Below the pieces are notes generated by a model. That model worked only from the letters and a program-made list of their open reading frames with translations. It searched no databases and had not been told where the DNA came from. Made by a program: the position numbers and the translations under genes. 64,000 nucleotides of DNA from DASSHA01 sp035693145 (GTDB taxonomy: Bacteria > Chloroflexota > Limnocylindria > Limnocylindrales > CSP1-4), in NCBI GenBank assembly GCA_035693145.1, contig DASSHA010000069.1:1-64000 (forward strand). Reading direction: 5' to 3'. Position 1 is the first letter of the stretch. Every line of letters begins with the position of its first letter. Positions 49,892-59,544 of this stretch are shown here, one piece after another.

Positions 49892-51178
49892 GTGCGACAC
49901 CGCCTCCCGCTCGTCATCACGCTCGCCGCCGTCATCGCCGGATGCACGGGAGCGTCGCCCGGACCGGCTGGGCCGTCTGCCGCGCCATCGGTCGTGTCCA
50001 CCCCATCAAGCGTTGCCGGCCCGTCGGCCGTGGCCGCCCGATCGTCCGTGCCGATTTCGACGCCGGCGGCTTCGGTCGCGACGCCCGCTCCGTCAACCAC
50101 GACGTCCGCGTTGGCGCGTCTCGAGCCGGCCGACGGCGTCCTCGTCGGCATGAGCGTCGATTGGGGGACCGATACGACCGCGGCAATCGACGCTCGACTC
50201 GGCCGAACGCCTGCGGTGTGGGTCCAGTTCGTCGGGTTTCCGTTCGCGGACGCGGATCGGACGAACGTGGCCGGGTTCGTGGATGCCGTCGCCGCCGACG
50301 GCGGTCTCGCGCTGCTGACGCTCGAGCCGAACGCCGGACTGGCCGCGGTCGACGACCAGGCGATCCGGGAGCTCGTCACCGTGCTCGCTGCCGCGAACGC
50401 CCGGGGCGTCGGGGTGCTCGTTCGCTTCGCGCACGAGATGAACGGCTCGTGGTACGCGTGGGGCCAGCAACCCGCCGCGTACGTCGCCGCGTTCCGCCGC
50501 GTCGCCGCAGCCGTCCACGCCGGCACGGCCCGCTCGGCGATGCTCTGGGCGCCGAACGACGGTGGCGGCTACCCGTTCGCCGGCGGTCCGCACGAGGCGA
50601 AGCAGGGGACCTCGGACTTCGCGCTCCTCGACACGAACGAGGACCGCCGCCTGAGCATGACCGACGATCCATACGCGCCGTACTACCCGGGAGACGACGC
50701 CGTCGACTGGGTCGGCATGAGCCTCTACCACTGGGGCGACGTGTGGCCATGGGGCCGGAACGTCCTGCCCGAGCCTGACAAGTTCGCCCACAAGCTCACG
50801 GGGACCTACGACGGAACGGCCGGCGATGAATCGCCGCTGCCGGACTTCTATGCCACGTATGCCGACGGCCACGAGAAGCCGATGGCCATTCCCGAGACGG
50901 CTGCCTTCTTTCGGCCGGCCATCACGGCGGGTGCCGACGAGCTATCGCTCAAGCAGGCGTGGTGGCGGGAGGTCTTCTCGGACGCGACCCTCGCCCGGTT
51001 TCCCCGGATCCGCCTCGTGGACTGGTTCGAGCAGCGGAAGTACGAGAGCGAGGTATCCGACGTCGTCGATTGGCGGGTCAGCGCCCGGCCCGCGATCGCG
51101 GAGGCGTTCCTCGACGACCTTCCGGCCGGCTTCCGGTTCGCGCCCCAGCCGACCGCGCCCCAGGTGGCTGCGCCCTAG
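49892..51178 (+). CDS. GH26-like glycoside hydrolase lipoprotein
   Basis: A 428-residue exported protein. The lipobox AVIAGC gives C18, and a Ser/Pro/Thr linker reaches residue 80. The TIM barrel carries RFAHEMNGSWYAW with the acid/base E182 and AIPETAAF with the nucleophile E335, which fits GH26 (beta-mannanase-type, also lichenase or xylanase). The start is taken as GTG at 49892, because a signal peptide begins there; upstream codons encode a non-signal stretch. It converges with a cupin gene, with the two stop codons overlapping. Confidence 0.8.
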   Translation: MRHRLPLVITLAAVIAGCTGASPGPAGPSAAPSVVSTPSSVAGPSAVAARSSVPISTPAASVATPAPSTTTSALARLEPADGVLVGMSVDWGTDTTAAIDARLGRTPAVWVQFVGFPFADADRTNVAGFVDAVAADGGLALLTLEPNAGLAAVDDQAIRELVTVLAAANARGVGVLVRFAHEMNGSWYAWGQQPAAYVAAFRRVAAAVHAGTARSAMLWAPNDGGGYPFAGGPHEAKQGTSDFALLDTNEDRRLSMTDDPYAPYYPGDDAVDWVGMSLYHWGDVWPWGRNVLPEPDKFAHKLTGTYDGTAGDESPLPDFYATYADGHEKPMAIPETAAFFRPAITAGADELSLKQAWWREVFSDATLARFPRIRLVDWFEQRKYESEVSDVVDWRVSARPAIAEAFLDDLPAGFRFAPQPTAPQVAAP

Positions 51179-51561
51179 CCGCCGTCCGAGGGAGTCGGCC
51201 AGGCGGGCGCTCGGGGATCCAGCACGCGAAGCGCGTCCCAGTCGTCCCGAACGGGGTTGAAGACGTCGACCACGACGGCCCCGCCCGGACCGGCCAGGAC
51301 CTCGTGGGGATGCTCCGAGGCGATCCGCCAGGTGCCGCCCGGGCCAAGCTCACGGGTCTCGTCGTCGATCCGGAAGCGGACGGACCCGCGGATGACGAGG
51401 CCGAGCTGTTCCGCCGGGTGCCGATGCTCGGGCACGAGCGCGTTCGGTGCGAGCTCCACGACCGCAAGCGTGATGCGCTCGCCCTGGACGCGTCGCGCTT
51501 GCACGGCGTCGCCCCAGACCTCGAGCGGGGCGATGGATGCGAGATCCACGAGGTTGCTCAT
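51175..51561 (-). CDS. Cupin-domain protein
   Basis: A 128-residue single cupin barrel. The first cupin motif VPEHRHPAEQLGLVIRG supplies two His and a Glu for metal; the second (SEHPHEVLAGPGG) supplies the last His. GGAGG stands six bases before the ATG at 51561. Small cupins of this kind act as metal-dependent dioxygenases, isomerases or sensors; nothing nearby fixes the substrate. It is divergent from the TPM-domain gene. Confidence 0.85.
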   Translation of the reverse strand: MSNLVDLASIAPLEVWGDAVQARRVQGERITLAVVELAPNALVPEHRHPAEQLGLVIRGSVRFRIDDETRELGPGGTWRIASEHPHEVLAGPGGAVVVDVFNPVRDDWDALRVLDPRAPAWPTPSDGG

Positions 51562-51736
51562 GCCTGCCTCCAGGGTTCGGTTTCGTATCGGGATGATGCC
51601 GTGGGGACCACGTGGAGGTGACGCTCGGCCCTCGCCGTCACAGCCGCGAACGGCCATCGTGAGGCGTAATGCGGACGAAGCGGGGAGTCCGGTCCGCGGC
51701 ACGCTGGCGCGACCGGGCAGCCCCGAGACTGGGCCG

Positions 51737-53773
51737 GTGATCCGCGCGCTCCGGGGGCAGCGCGGCCTGCCCGCCGTCGCCGTCCTCGCCTTTGCCATCC
51801 TCGTCTTCGCGACGCTCGTCGCTCGGGCGATCGCCGTCCCCGCAGGCGCACGCGCCGAAGCGGTTCCGCGGCTCACGTCGCAGGTCACGGACACGACGGG
51901 TGTCCTGGCCGCGGATCGAGGCGCCATCGACGCGGCCCTTGCCGACCTCCGCTCGCGCGCGGGCGTCCAGCTCTGGGTCGTGTTCGTCCGGACGACGGGC
52001 AGCCTCTCCCCGGCGTCCTTCGTCGACCAGGCAGCCGAGCAGAACTCCCTCGGCGTGGACGACGCCCTCCTCCTCGTCGCGCTCGACGACCGAACGGACC
52101 AGATCTGGGTGAGTGACGGTCTCCAGCAGCTGACGAACGACGAGATCGACGTCGTCATCTCGCGCGACCTCGAGCCGAACCTCTCGGCCGGCCACTTCGG
52201 AGATGCGGTCGTTGCGACGGCCGGCGGGCTCCGCGATGCGGCGCTCGGGAACGCGACGGCCGGCCCGGGCACGACGCCCGAGAGTGGTCTGTCGCTGAGT
52301 CCCATCATCGGCCTCCTGCTCCTCCTCGCCGGGGCCTGGATCGTCTGGCGCTCGTTCTCGTCCTGGCGCGCGAACCGGCGGACGGCCGAGGAGCGCGACC
52401 GCCAGACCGGGCAGCTGGCACGGGACGCGAACGCGAAGTTGATCGCTGCGGACGACGCCGTGCGCGACGCGCAGCAGGATCTCGCCTTCGCCGAGGCGCA
52501 GTTCGGCGAGGACGAGGTTGCACCGCTCCGAGCGGCCATCGAGACGGCCCGCGCGGAGCTCAGCGCCGCCTTTGCCGTCCGCCAGAAGCTCGACGACGAC
52601 GTCCCCGAGGACCCGCCGACCCGCGCGGCGATGTTCCAGGACGTCGCCGCGCGAAGCGACCGAGCAACCGCTGCGATCGCGGCCGAGGCCAAGCGGATCG
52701 ACGATCTGCGCCGGATCGAGCGCGATGCCCCGGCGATCATCCCGACGCTCGGGGGACGCGCGGACGAGCTCGAGGCGAGGATGGCCGCCGCCCGCGACGA
52801 TGCGGAGGTCCTCGGGCGCTTTGCGGATCCGGCGACGGGCCCGGTGCGTGGCAACGTCGTCGAGGCAGGCAAGCGGATCGCGAGCGCGCGGCAGGCGGCA
52901 CAGGCGGCACAGACGGCCCTCGCCGCGGACGACAAGGCGACCGCGGGTCGCGATGCACGGCTTGCTTACGAGGCGCTCGCGGAGGCCGATCGGCTGCTCA
53001 CCGCAGTCCACCGGGCCCGCCAGGCCACAGAGGAGGACGCCGCCGCGGCCCCCCGCGAGCTCGCCACCGCGACGACCGAGCTTGCCCAGGCTCAGGCAGC
53101 GGGCAAGGCCGATCCTCGGCTCGCCCAGGCACAGGCGGGCCTGGCGACGGCCCAGTCGGGCCTCTCCGCGGCTCGACGCGACCCGACCGGCGCGCGACGC
53201 GCGATTGCCGCCGCGCGAGCGCAGATCGCGGCCGTCGACGAAGCGGTCCGCGTCGCCGCGCAGCAGCGCGCGGCGGCGGCACAGACGGCTGCCCAGACGG
53301 TGCAGCGGGCCGCCGCGCTCGTGGACCAGGCGGAGGATTTCATCGCCACGCGTCGTGCCGCCGTCGACCGTCTGGCACGGACGCAGCTCGCGACCGCGAT
53401 CGATCGCCTGTCGCAGGCGCAGGCGTTGCTCCCCACGGACCCGGCGACGGCCCAGGCGCGCGCGACGGACGCGGCCCGCTATGCCGAGGCCGCCCTCTCG
53501 GCCGCCCAGGACGACCTGTCCCGGTTCGACCGATCGGCCGGCTACGGCCGATCCGGCGGCGCCGCGGACGCCCTCGGCGCGGCGCTGCCGTGGATCCTGC
53601 CGTGGGTCATCCGCGGCGGCGCGGGTTGGGGCGGATCGAGCTGGGGCTCGTCCCGCGGCGGTGGGGGCATCTTCGGCGGTGGGTTCGGCGGCGGTGGCGG
53701 CGGCATGGGCGGCGGCGGCCGCACGTTCGGCGGCGGGTTCGGTGGCGGACGGTCGCGCGGCGGGCGCTGGTAG
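51737..53773 (+). CDS. TPM-domain exported protein with coiled coil and Gly-rich tail
   Basis: A 678-residue protein beginning with GTG, six bases after GAGACT. The signal peptide or first helix is residues 10-30. The TPM domain follows (VTDTTGVLAADRGAIDAALADLRSRAGVQLWVVFVRTTG... VDDALLLVALDDRTDQIWVSDG). A membrane helix lies near 192-206, then about 400 residues of Ala-rich coiled coil, and a Gly-rich tail with repeated GGGFGGG units. The YgcG/TPM family has this outline. The PspA gene is 55 nt downstream, so a shared envelope-stress role is likely. Confidence 0.85.
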   Translation: MIRALRGQRGLPAVAVLAFAILVFATLVARAIAVPAGARAEAVPRLTSQVTDTTGVLAADRGAIDAALADLRSRAGVQLWVVFVRTTGSLSPASFVDQAAEQNSLGVDDALLLVALDDRTDQIWVSDGLQQLTNDEIDVVISRDLEPNLSAGHFGDAVVATAGGLRDAALGNATAGPGTTPESGLSLSPIIGLLLLLAGAWIVWRSFSSWRANRRTAEERDRQTGQLARDANAKLIAADDAVRDAQQDLAFAEAQFGEDEVAPLRAAIETARAELSAAFAVRQKLDDDVPEDPPTRAAMFQDVAARSDRATAAIAAEAKRIDDLRRIERDAPAIIPTLGGRADELEARMAAARDDAEVLGRFADPATGPVRGNVVEAGKRIASARQAAQAAQTALAADDKATAGRDARLAYEALAEADRLLTAVHRARQATEEDAAAAPRELATATTELAQAQAAGKADPRLAQAQAGLATAQSGLSAARRDPTGARRAIAAARAQIAAVDEAVRVAAQQRAAAAQTAAQTVQRAAALVDQAEDFIATRRAAVDRLARTQLATAIDRLSQAQALLPTDPATAQARATDAARYAEAALSAAQDDLSRFDRSAGYGRSGGAADALGAALPWILPWVIRGGAGWGGSSWGSSRGGGGIFGGGFGGGGGGMGGGGRTFGGGFGGGRSRGGRW

Positions 53774-53828
53774 CAGCGGACGACGCTTCGGCAACGCAAA
53801 TCGCAGACTACGGAAAGGAGAACCGGTC

Positions 53829-54587
53829 ATGGCACAGACGACGATCCTCGGTCGAATCGGTCAGCTCGTTCGGGCGAACGTCAACGCCCTGCTCGATCAG
53901 GCCGAAGACCCGGACAAGATGCTCGACCAGCTTGTCCGCGACTTCACGAACAACATCGCCGAGGCGCAGGACGCGGTGGCACAGACGATCGGCAACCTGC
54001 GTCTCGCCGAGCAGGACCAGCGCGAGGCGAAGGACGCCGCCGCCGAGTGGATCGACAAGGCGCGAGCCGCATCGTCGCGCGCCGACCAGCTTCGCGCACA
54101 GGGCAACACCGGGGAGGCCGACCGGTTCGACGAGCTCGCGAAGATCGCGATCCGTCGACAGCTCGGCCTCGACGACCAGGTCAAGACGTTCCAGACCCAG
54201 ATCGACCAGCAGACCCAGCTGGTGAACCAGCTCAAGGACGGGCTGCTCAAGCTCCAGGCCAAGCGCGAGGAGCTGGTCCAGAAGCGCGACGAGCTCGTCA
54301 GCCGGGCGAAGATGGCGCAGGCGCGGGTCGACGTCCAGAAGGCCGTCAAGAGCGTCTCGGTCATGGACCCCACGAGCGACCTCGGCCGGTTCGAGGAGCG
54401 CATCCGACGCCAGGAGGCGCTCGCGACAGGCATGGAGGAGGTTGGCCGAACGAACCTCGATGACGAGTTCGCCCAGCTCGAATCAGGCGAGGACGAGCTC
54501 GAGGTCGACGCTCGCCTGCGGGCGCTCAAGGCCGGCGACGGCTCGAACGCGGCGCAGCTCTCGAGCGGGGCCGCCACCCGAAGCTGA
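53829..54587 (+). CDS. PspA/IM30-family membrane-maintenance protein
   Basis: A 252-residue all-helical protein. The N-terminal amphipathic helix and ILGRIGQLVRANVNALLDQAEDPDKMLDQLVRDF are the PspA/IM30 hallmarks; long coiled coils follow. Members form ESCRT-III-like polymers that protect the membrane under stress. AAGGAG nine bases before the ATG is a strong ribosome site. It follows the TPM gene in an operon; co-occurrence of TPM and PspA is known in other bacteria. Confidence 0.93.
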   Translation: MAQTTILGRIGQLVRANVNALLDQAEDPDKMLDQLVRDFTNNIAEAQDAVAQTIGNLRLAEQDQREAKDAAAEWIDKARAASSRADQLRAQGNTGEADRFDELAKIAIRRQLGLDDQVKTFQTQIDQQTQLVNQLKDGLLKLQAKREELVQKRDELVSRAKMAQARVDVQKAVKSVSVMDPTSDLGRFEERIRRQEALATGMEEVGRTNLDDEFAQLESGEDELEVDARLRALKAGDGSNAAQLSSGAATRS

Positions 54588-54702
54588 GCTCGGGCGATCC
54601 GGCCGCTGATCGGCGGTCGCCGGCTCCCGGCGGCGCGCATCGGCGTGCCCGCCGCGGCGGCCGTCGGTGTTTGTCCCGCTCAGCGGTCGGTGTGACGGCT
54701 CG

Positions 54703-56154
54703 TCAGCGGCTCGCGGCGGCACGCAGACGGACCGGCGAGACGTAGTCGCCGACGAGCGTTCGCCGCCACCACGCGCCCGACGCGCGGCGTTCGTCCCGCG
54801 TGGTGAACGCGTACCGGAACATTCGCGCCCGTACGAAGACCGGCGGCGCGTCGGGGAACGGGTTCTGGCGGAGCAGTCGCAGCGTCGCCTCGTCGCCCTC
54901 GAGCAGACGCGCGAGGAAGGCCGGGAACCAGCCCTCGGCATAGGCCGGCGAGAGCGGGATGAACCACATCAGCCAGTCGAGCCGGAGGTGATACGGGGCC
55001 ACCTGCGGTGGCATCCGGCGGACGTCACCGGGCTTCCCCTTGAAGTCGTACTCGCGCCAGTCGGCGTCGTCGTGCGGATCGTCGGCGGCCGTGCCCTCGA
55101 CGATGACCTCCAGGCGCTCCCGGCTGACGCTCCCGAACGCGCCGTAGGTGTTCACCAGGTGGAGCGGGTTGAAGGACGCATTCATCGCCTGGCCCGGGCT
55201 CGCCATGTTCCGGACGGGCCACCAGCTGAGGAGGGCGAGGAGGGCCGCGACGGCGACGACCGCGAAGGTGAACCATGCGGGCGTCGGTGGGTATGCCGCG
55301 GCCGGGGCGAGCGGAACGACCAGCCCGGCGAGCCCGCGAACCGTGTCGTCGCCGATGCCTGCGACGATCGCCACGATCGTCGCCCAGTTCAGCCAGGCGT
55401 AGTTGCCGGTGACCACGAGGTACAGCTGCGTCACGATCATGAGCGCGGCGGCGATGCTCGCCAGCGGTTGCGGCAGGAACAGCCCGAACGGCAGGACGAG
55501 CTGGGCGACGAAATTGCCGATCGTCTCGAGGCGATGGAACCAGGCCGGCGCGCGGTGGGCGTACCAGCTGACCGGGTTGGGCATGGGCTGGGTCTCGTGG
55601 TGGTACCGCATGCAGGTCAGGTCGCGCCAGCACGGGTCGCCGCGAAGCTTGATCAACCCGGCACCGAACTCGATCCGGAAGGCGAGCCAGCGGAACGCGA
55701 CGATGACGAGCCACTGAGGCGCGACGGCGTCGTTCCCGAGGAACGCGGCGAGGAAGCCCGCCTCGAGGAGCAGGGTCTCCCAGCCGAACCCGTAGAACGT
55801 GCCGCCGACGTTCACGATCGACTGGTAGAGCGCCCAGACGACCAGCCAGACGAGCATCGTGACCGGCAGCGGCGCCTGCTCGGGGATGCCGACGACGAGC
55901 GCCAGCGAGAGCAGTGCCCCGACCCAGGCGACGATGCGGAGCCGCCCGTCCGAATATCCGAGGTGGAACACGCTCGGCGCCCGTCGGAAGGGGACGACGG
56001 CGAGCAGCCGTCGCGCGGGCTGGAGGCCGCGCTCGCCGCAGAGGGCCGGGAACTGGCGGGCAGCGACGACGAACGCGACGACGTAGATCAGCGCGAGCCC
56101 GCGAGCGATCAGGAAGCGGGCGATCGAATAGTCGGGTGCCGAGAGGTCCGGCAT
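54703..56154 (-). CDS. Lipase maturation factor-like membrane protein
   Basis: A 483-residue protein with about nine membrane helices in the first 350 residues, and a soluble C-terminal domain. WETLLLEAGFLAAFLG, FRIEFGAGLIKLRGDPCWRDLTCMRYHHETQPMPNP and NTYGAFGSVSRERLEVIVEG match the LMF1/LMF2 family, which in animals folds secreted lipases. Bacterial members are not understood. The start is ATG at 56154 with AGGA nearby; in-frame codons further upstream are unlike a membrane protein. It stands alone, downstream of a cadherin-like surface gene. Confidence 0.85.
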   Translation of the reverse strand: MPDLSAPDYSIARFLIARGLALIYVVAFVVAARQFPALCGERGLQPARRLLAVVPFRRAPSVFHLGYSDGRLRIVAWVGALLSLALVVGIPEQAPLPVTMLVWLVVWALYQSIVNVGGTFYGFGWETLLLEAGFLAAFLGNDAVAPQWLVIVAFRWLAFRIEFGAGLIKLRGDPCWRDLTCMRYHHETQPMPNPVSWYAHRAPAWFHRLETIGNFVAQLVLPFGLFLPQPLASIAAALMIVTQLYLVVTGNYAWLNWATIVAIVAGIGDDTVRGLAGLVVPLAPAAAYPPTPAWFTFAVVAVAALLALLSWWPVRNMASPGQAMNASFNPLHLVNTYGAFGSVSRERLEVIVEGTAADDPHDDADWREYDFKGKPGDVRRMPPQVAPYHLRLDWLMWFIPLSPAYAEGWFPAFLARLLEGDEATLRLLRQNPFPDAPPVFVRARMFRYAFTTRDERRASGAWWRRTLVGDYVSPVRLRAAASR

Positions 56155-56263
56155 GACGTCCTGAATCCTGGGCGATGGACGCTCGCCCGCGCATCGTTCC
56201 GCGGCCGATGCTGGATGACAGATGCCTGACGCAGGGGAGGTTCGGCCAGCCCTCGCCGGACTG

Positions 56264-57508
56264 TCAGTCTGGCCGGCCCCGACGGTGCGCCAGGCCGTCG
56301 CCCGCGAGCGCCCGACGGCTGACGGGCACGAACAGGCCGCCGCCGATGAGCTGGGCAAGCACGACGAGGATGAGGAGGAGCCCGGGTACCGACAGTGCGA
56401 ACGCCGGGACGAGCCACTGGAAGGCCCCGATCGTCAGCGACAGGCCGCCGACCGCGATCGGCCCGCCATCCGTTGCCGAGGGCACGCTCAGCGGACGACC
56501 GCCGGATCCGGTCGGGGCCGACGGACCCGATCCCCCGGTGCCTCCGGCGGCCCCACTCCCACCGTTCGTCGGTGTCGGGCTCGGGGACGCCGGGGGGCTC
56601 GAAGCGGTCGCCGGTGATGACGTGGGTGCCGGCGAGACCGTCGAGCTCGCCACGGGCGTGGCGGTCGGCGTCCGGCTCGGGACGGGCGTCGGCAACGGCA
56701 AGGTCGGCAACGGCAAGGTCGGCAAGGGCAACGTCGGCAGGGGCAAGGTCGGCAACGGCCCCGTCGGCATCGGGAGCGTGGCGATCGGCGTTGGCGTGGG
56801 ACGCAGGGTCGGCGACGGTGTCGGCGCCGGAGTGGCCGTCGCCGCGGGTGCACCGACGCTGATCGAGACCGTCGCGGTCGACGACGACGCGATGCCGTCG
56901 GAGACGCGGTAGCTGAACGTCCGCACGCCCACGAACGAGCCGCCCGACGTGAAGGAGAAGCTCCCGTCGGCGTTGACGTCCAACGACCCGCTGCCGCCGC
57001 CGCTGACGAGCGTCGCCGTCAGTCCATCGCCGTCGGCGTCGGTGTCGTTCGCGAGGATCCCGGGCGCGTTGACGGACAGCGTGCGGCCGGTCCCCGCGGT
57101 ATACGAATCGGCCACGGCCACCGGCGCGGCGTTCGTCACGCTGATCGACACCGTCGTCGTGTTGGAGGCCAGCAGCCCGCCGCTGACCCGATAGGTGAAC
57201 GAATCGTCGCCGACGAAGCGCGCGTTCGGCGAGTAGGTGAAGCCGCCGTTCGTGGCCAGGCTCAGCGAACCATGCCCCGTCGGGGTGACGACGACGGCGC
57301 CCGGTGCCCCGAGCAGGCTCAGGTCGAGGTCGTTTGCGAGGACGCCCTTCGCGGCCACGACGAGCACGCGATCGTGGCGTGCGGAATACGCATCGGGCTT
57401 CGCGACCGCGACGATGCCGAGCGCCCGCGTCGGGGCGACGGTCCCGACGCTGAGGAACGCTGCCACGCTCAGCGCCGCGATGAACGGCCCGGGCCACCGG
57501 CGACGCAT
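56264..57508 (-). CDS. Surface protein with two Ig/cadherin-like repeats and Pro-rich wall-spanning stalk
   Basis: A 414-residue exported protein: signal peptide to about residue 31, then two VCBS/cadherin-like beta modules (AKPDAYSARHDRVLVV... and VADSYTAGTGRTLSV...; each with GVLANDxDxD and FTYxVSxG). The middle is a Pro/Thr stalk with LPLPT repeats, and a membrane helix sits near the C-terminus followed by a basic tail. The LPLPT stretch resembles sortase motifs but is repeated, so anchoring is by the helix. Its ATG overlaps the stop of the upstream GGDEF/HD gene (TGATG), implying coupling. Confidence 0.75.
   Translation of the reverse strand: MRRRWPGPFIAALSVAAFLSVGTVAPTRALGIVAVAKPDAYSARHDRVLVVAAKGVLANDLDLSLLGAPGAVVVTPTGHGSLSLATNGGFTYSPNARFVGDDSFTYRVSGGLLASNTTTVSISVTNAAPVAVADSYTAGTGRTLSVNAPGILANDTDADGDGLTATLVSGGGSGSLDVNADGSFSFTSGGSFVGVRTFSYRVSDGIASSSTATVSISVGAPAATATPAPTPSPTLRPTPTPIATLPMPTGPLPTLPLPTLPLPTLPLPTLPLPTPVPSRTPTATPVASSTVSPAPTSSPATASSPPASPSPTPTNGGSGAAGGTGGSGPSAPTGSGGRPLSVPSATDGGPIAVGGLSLTIGAFQWLVPAFALSVPGLLLILVVLAQLIGGGLFVPVSRRALAGDGLAHRRGRPD
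56691..56760 (-). repeat. Short tandem repeat encoding LPLPT units
   Basis: A 15-nt unit (on the plus strand GGCAACGGCAAGGTC and variants) is repeated about four to five times and encodes Leu-Pro-Leu-Pro-Thr in the stalk of the surface protein. Such runs can change length by slippage. Confidence 0.8.
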
Positions 57509-59451
57509 CACGCGACCCGCAGGTCCGGGGTCCACAGCCGGGCCTCGGGCTGCTCGCCGGGGAGTGGCGGATTCTCGTCGCTCCTGATCCCGTCGACGAA
57601 CGAGAGCGCGAGCGCCTCGTCGAGCTGGCTGCCGGCCGCGTCCTCGAGCCGGCGAAGCGCCACGTCGATCGAGAGGGCCTTGCGATAGGGGCGTGTCGTC
57701 GTCATCGCCGAGAACGCGTCGGCGACGGCGAGGATCCGCGCGACGAGCGGGATCTGCTCGCCGGCGAGGCGATCGAGGTAGCCGTCGCCGTCCCAGCGCT
57801 CGTGGTGATGGCGGATCCCGGCCCGGATCAGGTCGATGTTCGGCAGGTCGCGGACGATCGCGTCGCCCAGCGCGACGTGCTGCTTGACGATGTCGTACTC
57901 GGCGTCGGTCAGCTTGCCCGGCTTGCGAAGCAGGCCGTCCGGGATCCCGATCTTGCCGATGTCGTGGAGCAGGCCTGCGCTGTGGATGGCGCGTCGCGCA
58001 TCGGCATCGAGACCCAATCGTCCGGCGAGGAAGTCGGCATACCGGGCGACGTCCTCCGAGTGGCGTCGCGTGTACCGGTCCTTCGTGTCGACGGCGATGA
58101 TGAGGCCCTGCAGGACGTCGAATGTCTGCGCGTGGGCCGAGACGGCGGGCCGAGCTTCGGCGACCAGGATCGAGTCACCGCCGCTCGCCTTGGCGGCGTC
58201 GAGCGTGACGGCCGCGATCGCGAGGAGCGTCGTCACCGACTCGCCGTTCGTCGGGAAGCTGCAGATGCCGGCGCTGACCGTGACCGGCAGCCGCTCCGAC
58301 GCGCCGAAGGTGAGCTCGAGATCGGCGAGGCTCGTCCGAAGGCCTTCGAGAGCCGGTTCGAGAGCGCTCGCCGCCGCGGCAGCAGCAACGATCATGAACT
58401 CGTCCGGTCCATAGCGCGCGGCGGTCGCGCCGTCGGGCAGCCGGGCGGTCAGGAGCCGCTCGACCTCGAGCAACGCCGAGTCTCCCGCAGCGTGGCCGTA
58501 CGTGTCGTTCAGCAGCCCGAAGTTGTCGAGGTCGACGATGGCGACAGCGACGCCTCCGGTGCCGTCGGCCCCGTCTCGGGCGCGTTCGAGCGCCAGCGCG
58601 AGCACTTCGACGCCTGCGCCATGGTTGAGAAGGCCTGTCAGCGGATCGCGCCTGGTCGACTCGAGCAGCTGGACCGTCTGCCGGGTGAGCCGACCCTGTG
58701 CGGTCCGGAAGATGAGGTAGAGCAGGATTCCGGTGACCAGCGCGGCCGACAGCGTGATGAGGACGACGTGGAGACGGCTCTCGTCGAGCGTCGCGAAGAT
58801 CGGCGCGGCATCGCGCCAGACGGCGACGACGGCATAGACCGTGCCATCCGCGATGATCGGGAAGTACTCGCGAAGGATCTCGCCGGTCGTGGACGGCCCG
58901 AGCGGTCCGGTTTCACCGACGCCGTCGATCGACGCGTCGACGCTGCGGGCCGCGACGGCTCGCTCGAAACCGGAGTCAGGCCCGATGGCTCGCCCGACGA
59001 GGCCGCCGTCGCTCGCCGCGAGCACGACGCCGGTCGGGCCCAGGATCGCCGCCCGGAGGATCTGACCCTGGTCGGTGATGAGCAGCAGCTGCCGGTCGAG
59101 GGCCGCCTCCCGATCGGCAGGCAGGACCGTTGAGCCGACATCGGTGCGCTGAAGGTGCAGGTTGACGAGGCTCCGCACGATCGTCGCGTCGGCCTCGACG
59201 CGCGCGCTCAGGTAGTTCGTCGAGCCGTCGAGGGTGACGAGCACGGCCTGGCCGGTCGCGGTCGCCCCGACGACCGCCAGGAACGCGCCGAACACGAGAA
59301 GCAGGAGCAGCGGCCGCACACGCCGGTCGGTCGTTCGCGCGCGCGAGATCCCAGTGGCCCTCCGAACCCGATCGTCAGATCCCCCGACGATCGCCCTCCA
59401 TTCGCGGGAACGACATGGGAGAGAGGTACCGGATCGGGTCTCGCGCCGCAC
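57508..59451 (-). CDS. Membrane sensor with degenerate GGDEF and HD-GYP-like domains
   Basis: About 647 residues. An N-terminal helix, an extracytoplasmic Cache-like sensor and a second helix precede a GGDEF domain whose catalytic motif reads RYGPDEF, so cyclase activity is doubtful. The HD-GYP-like domain has HSAGLLHDIGKIGIPD and HHHERWDGDGYLDRLAG, where the usual GYP is GYL; the metal ligands are present. It could bind or hydrolyse c-di-GMP. The start is uncertain: GTG at 59451 is one option, and a GTG nearer the first helix is another. It is coupled to the surface-protein gene. Confidence 0.8.
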   Translation of the reverse strand: MRRETRSGTSLPCRSREWRAIVGGSDDRVRRATGISRARTTDRRVRPLLLLLVFGAFLAVVGATATGQAVLVTLDGSTNYLSARVEADATIVRSLVNLHLQRTDVGSTVLPADREAALDRQLLLITDQGQILRAAILGPTGVVLAASDGGLVGRAIGPDSGFERAVAARSVDASIDGVGETGPLGPSTTGEILREYFPIIADGTVYAVVAVWRDAAPIFATLDESRLHVVLITLSAALVTGILLYLIFRTAQGRLTRQTVQLLESTRRDPLTGLLNHGAGVEVLALALERARDGADGTGGVAVAIVDLDNFGLLNDTYGHAAGDSALLEVERLLTARLPDGATAARYGPDEFMIVAAAAAASALEPALEGLRTSLADLELTFGASERLPVTVSAGICSFPTNGESVTTLLAIAAVTLDAAKASGGDSILVAEARPAVSAHAQTFDVLQGLIIAVDTKDRYTRRHSEDVARYADFLAGRLGLDADARRAIHSAGLLHDIGKIGIPDGLLRKPGKLTDAEYDIVKQHVALGDAIVRDLPNIDLIRAGIRHHHERWDGDGYLDRLAGEQIPLVARILAVADAFSAMTTTRPYRKALSIDVALRRLEDAAGSQLDEALALSFVDGIRSDENPPLPGEQPEARLWTPDLRVA

Positions 59452-59493
59452 GAGGCGGTGCCGAGCGGCACCGCGAGCGTCGCCGAACAGCAA

Positions 59494-59522
59494 GAGACCG
59501 GCAGGTCGCCCCTGCCGGTCTC
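59494..59522 (-). terminator. Terminator of rpoD
   Basis: On the minus strand the arms GAGACCGGCAGG and CCTGCCGGTCTC (59511-59522 and 59494-59505) pair completely around a 5-nt loop, followed by the T-rich TTGCTGTT. It lies 23 bases after the rpoD stop. Confidence 0.85.
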
Positions 59523-59544
59523 CCGGATGTTCAGCGCTCGTCGG

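Noticed and set aside
56600..56800. Sortase anchoring by LPxPT-like repeats
   Set aside because: The motif is repeated in a stalk far from the C-terminus, and no sortase gene is present in the window.
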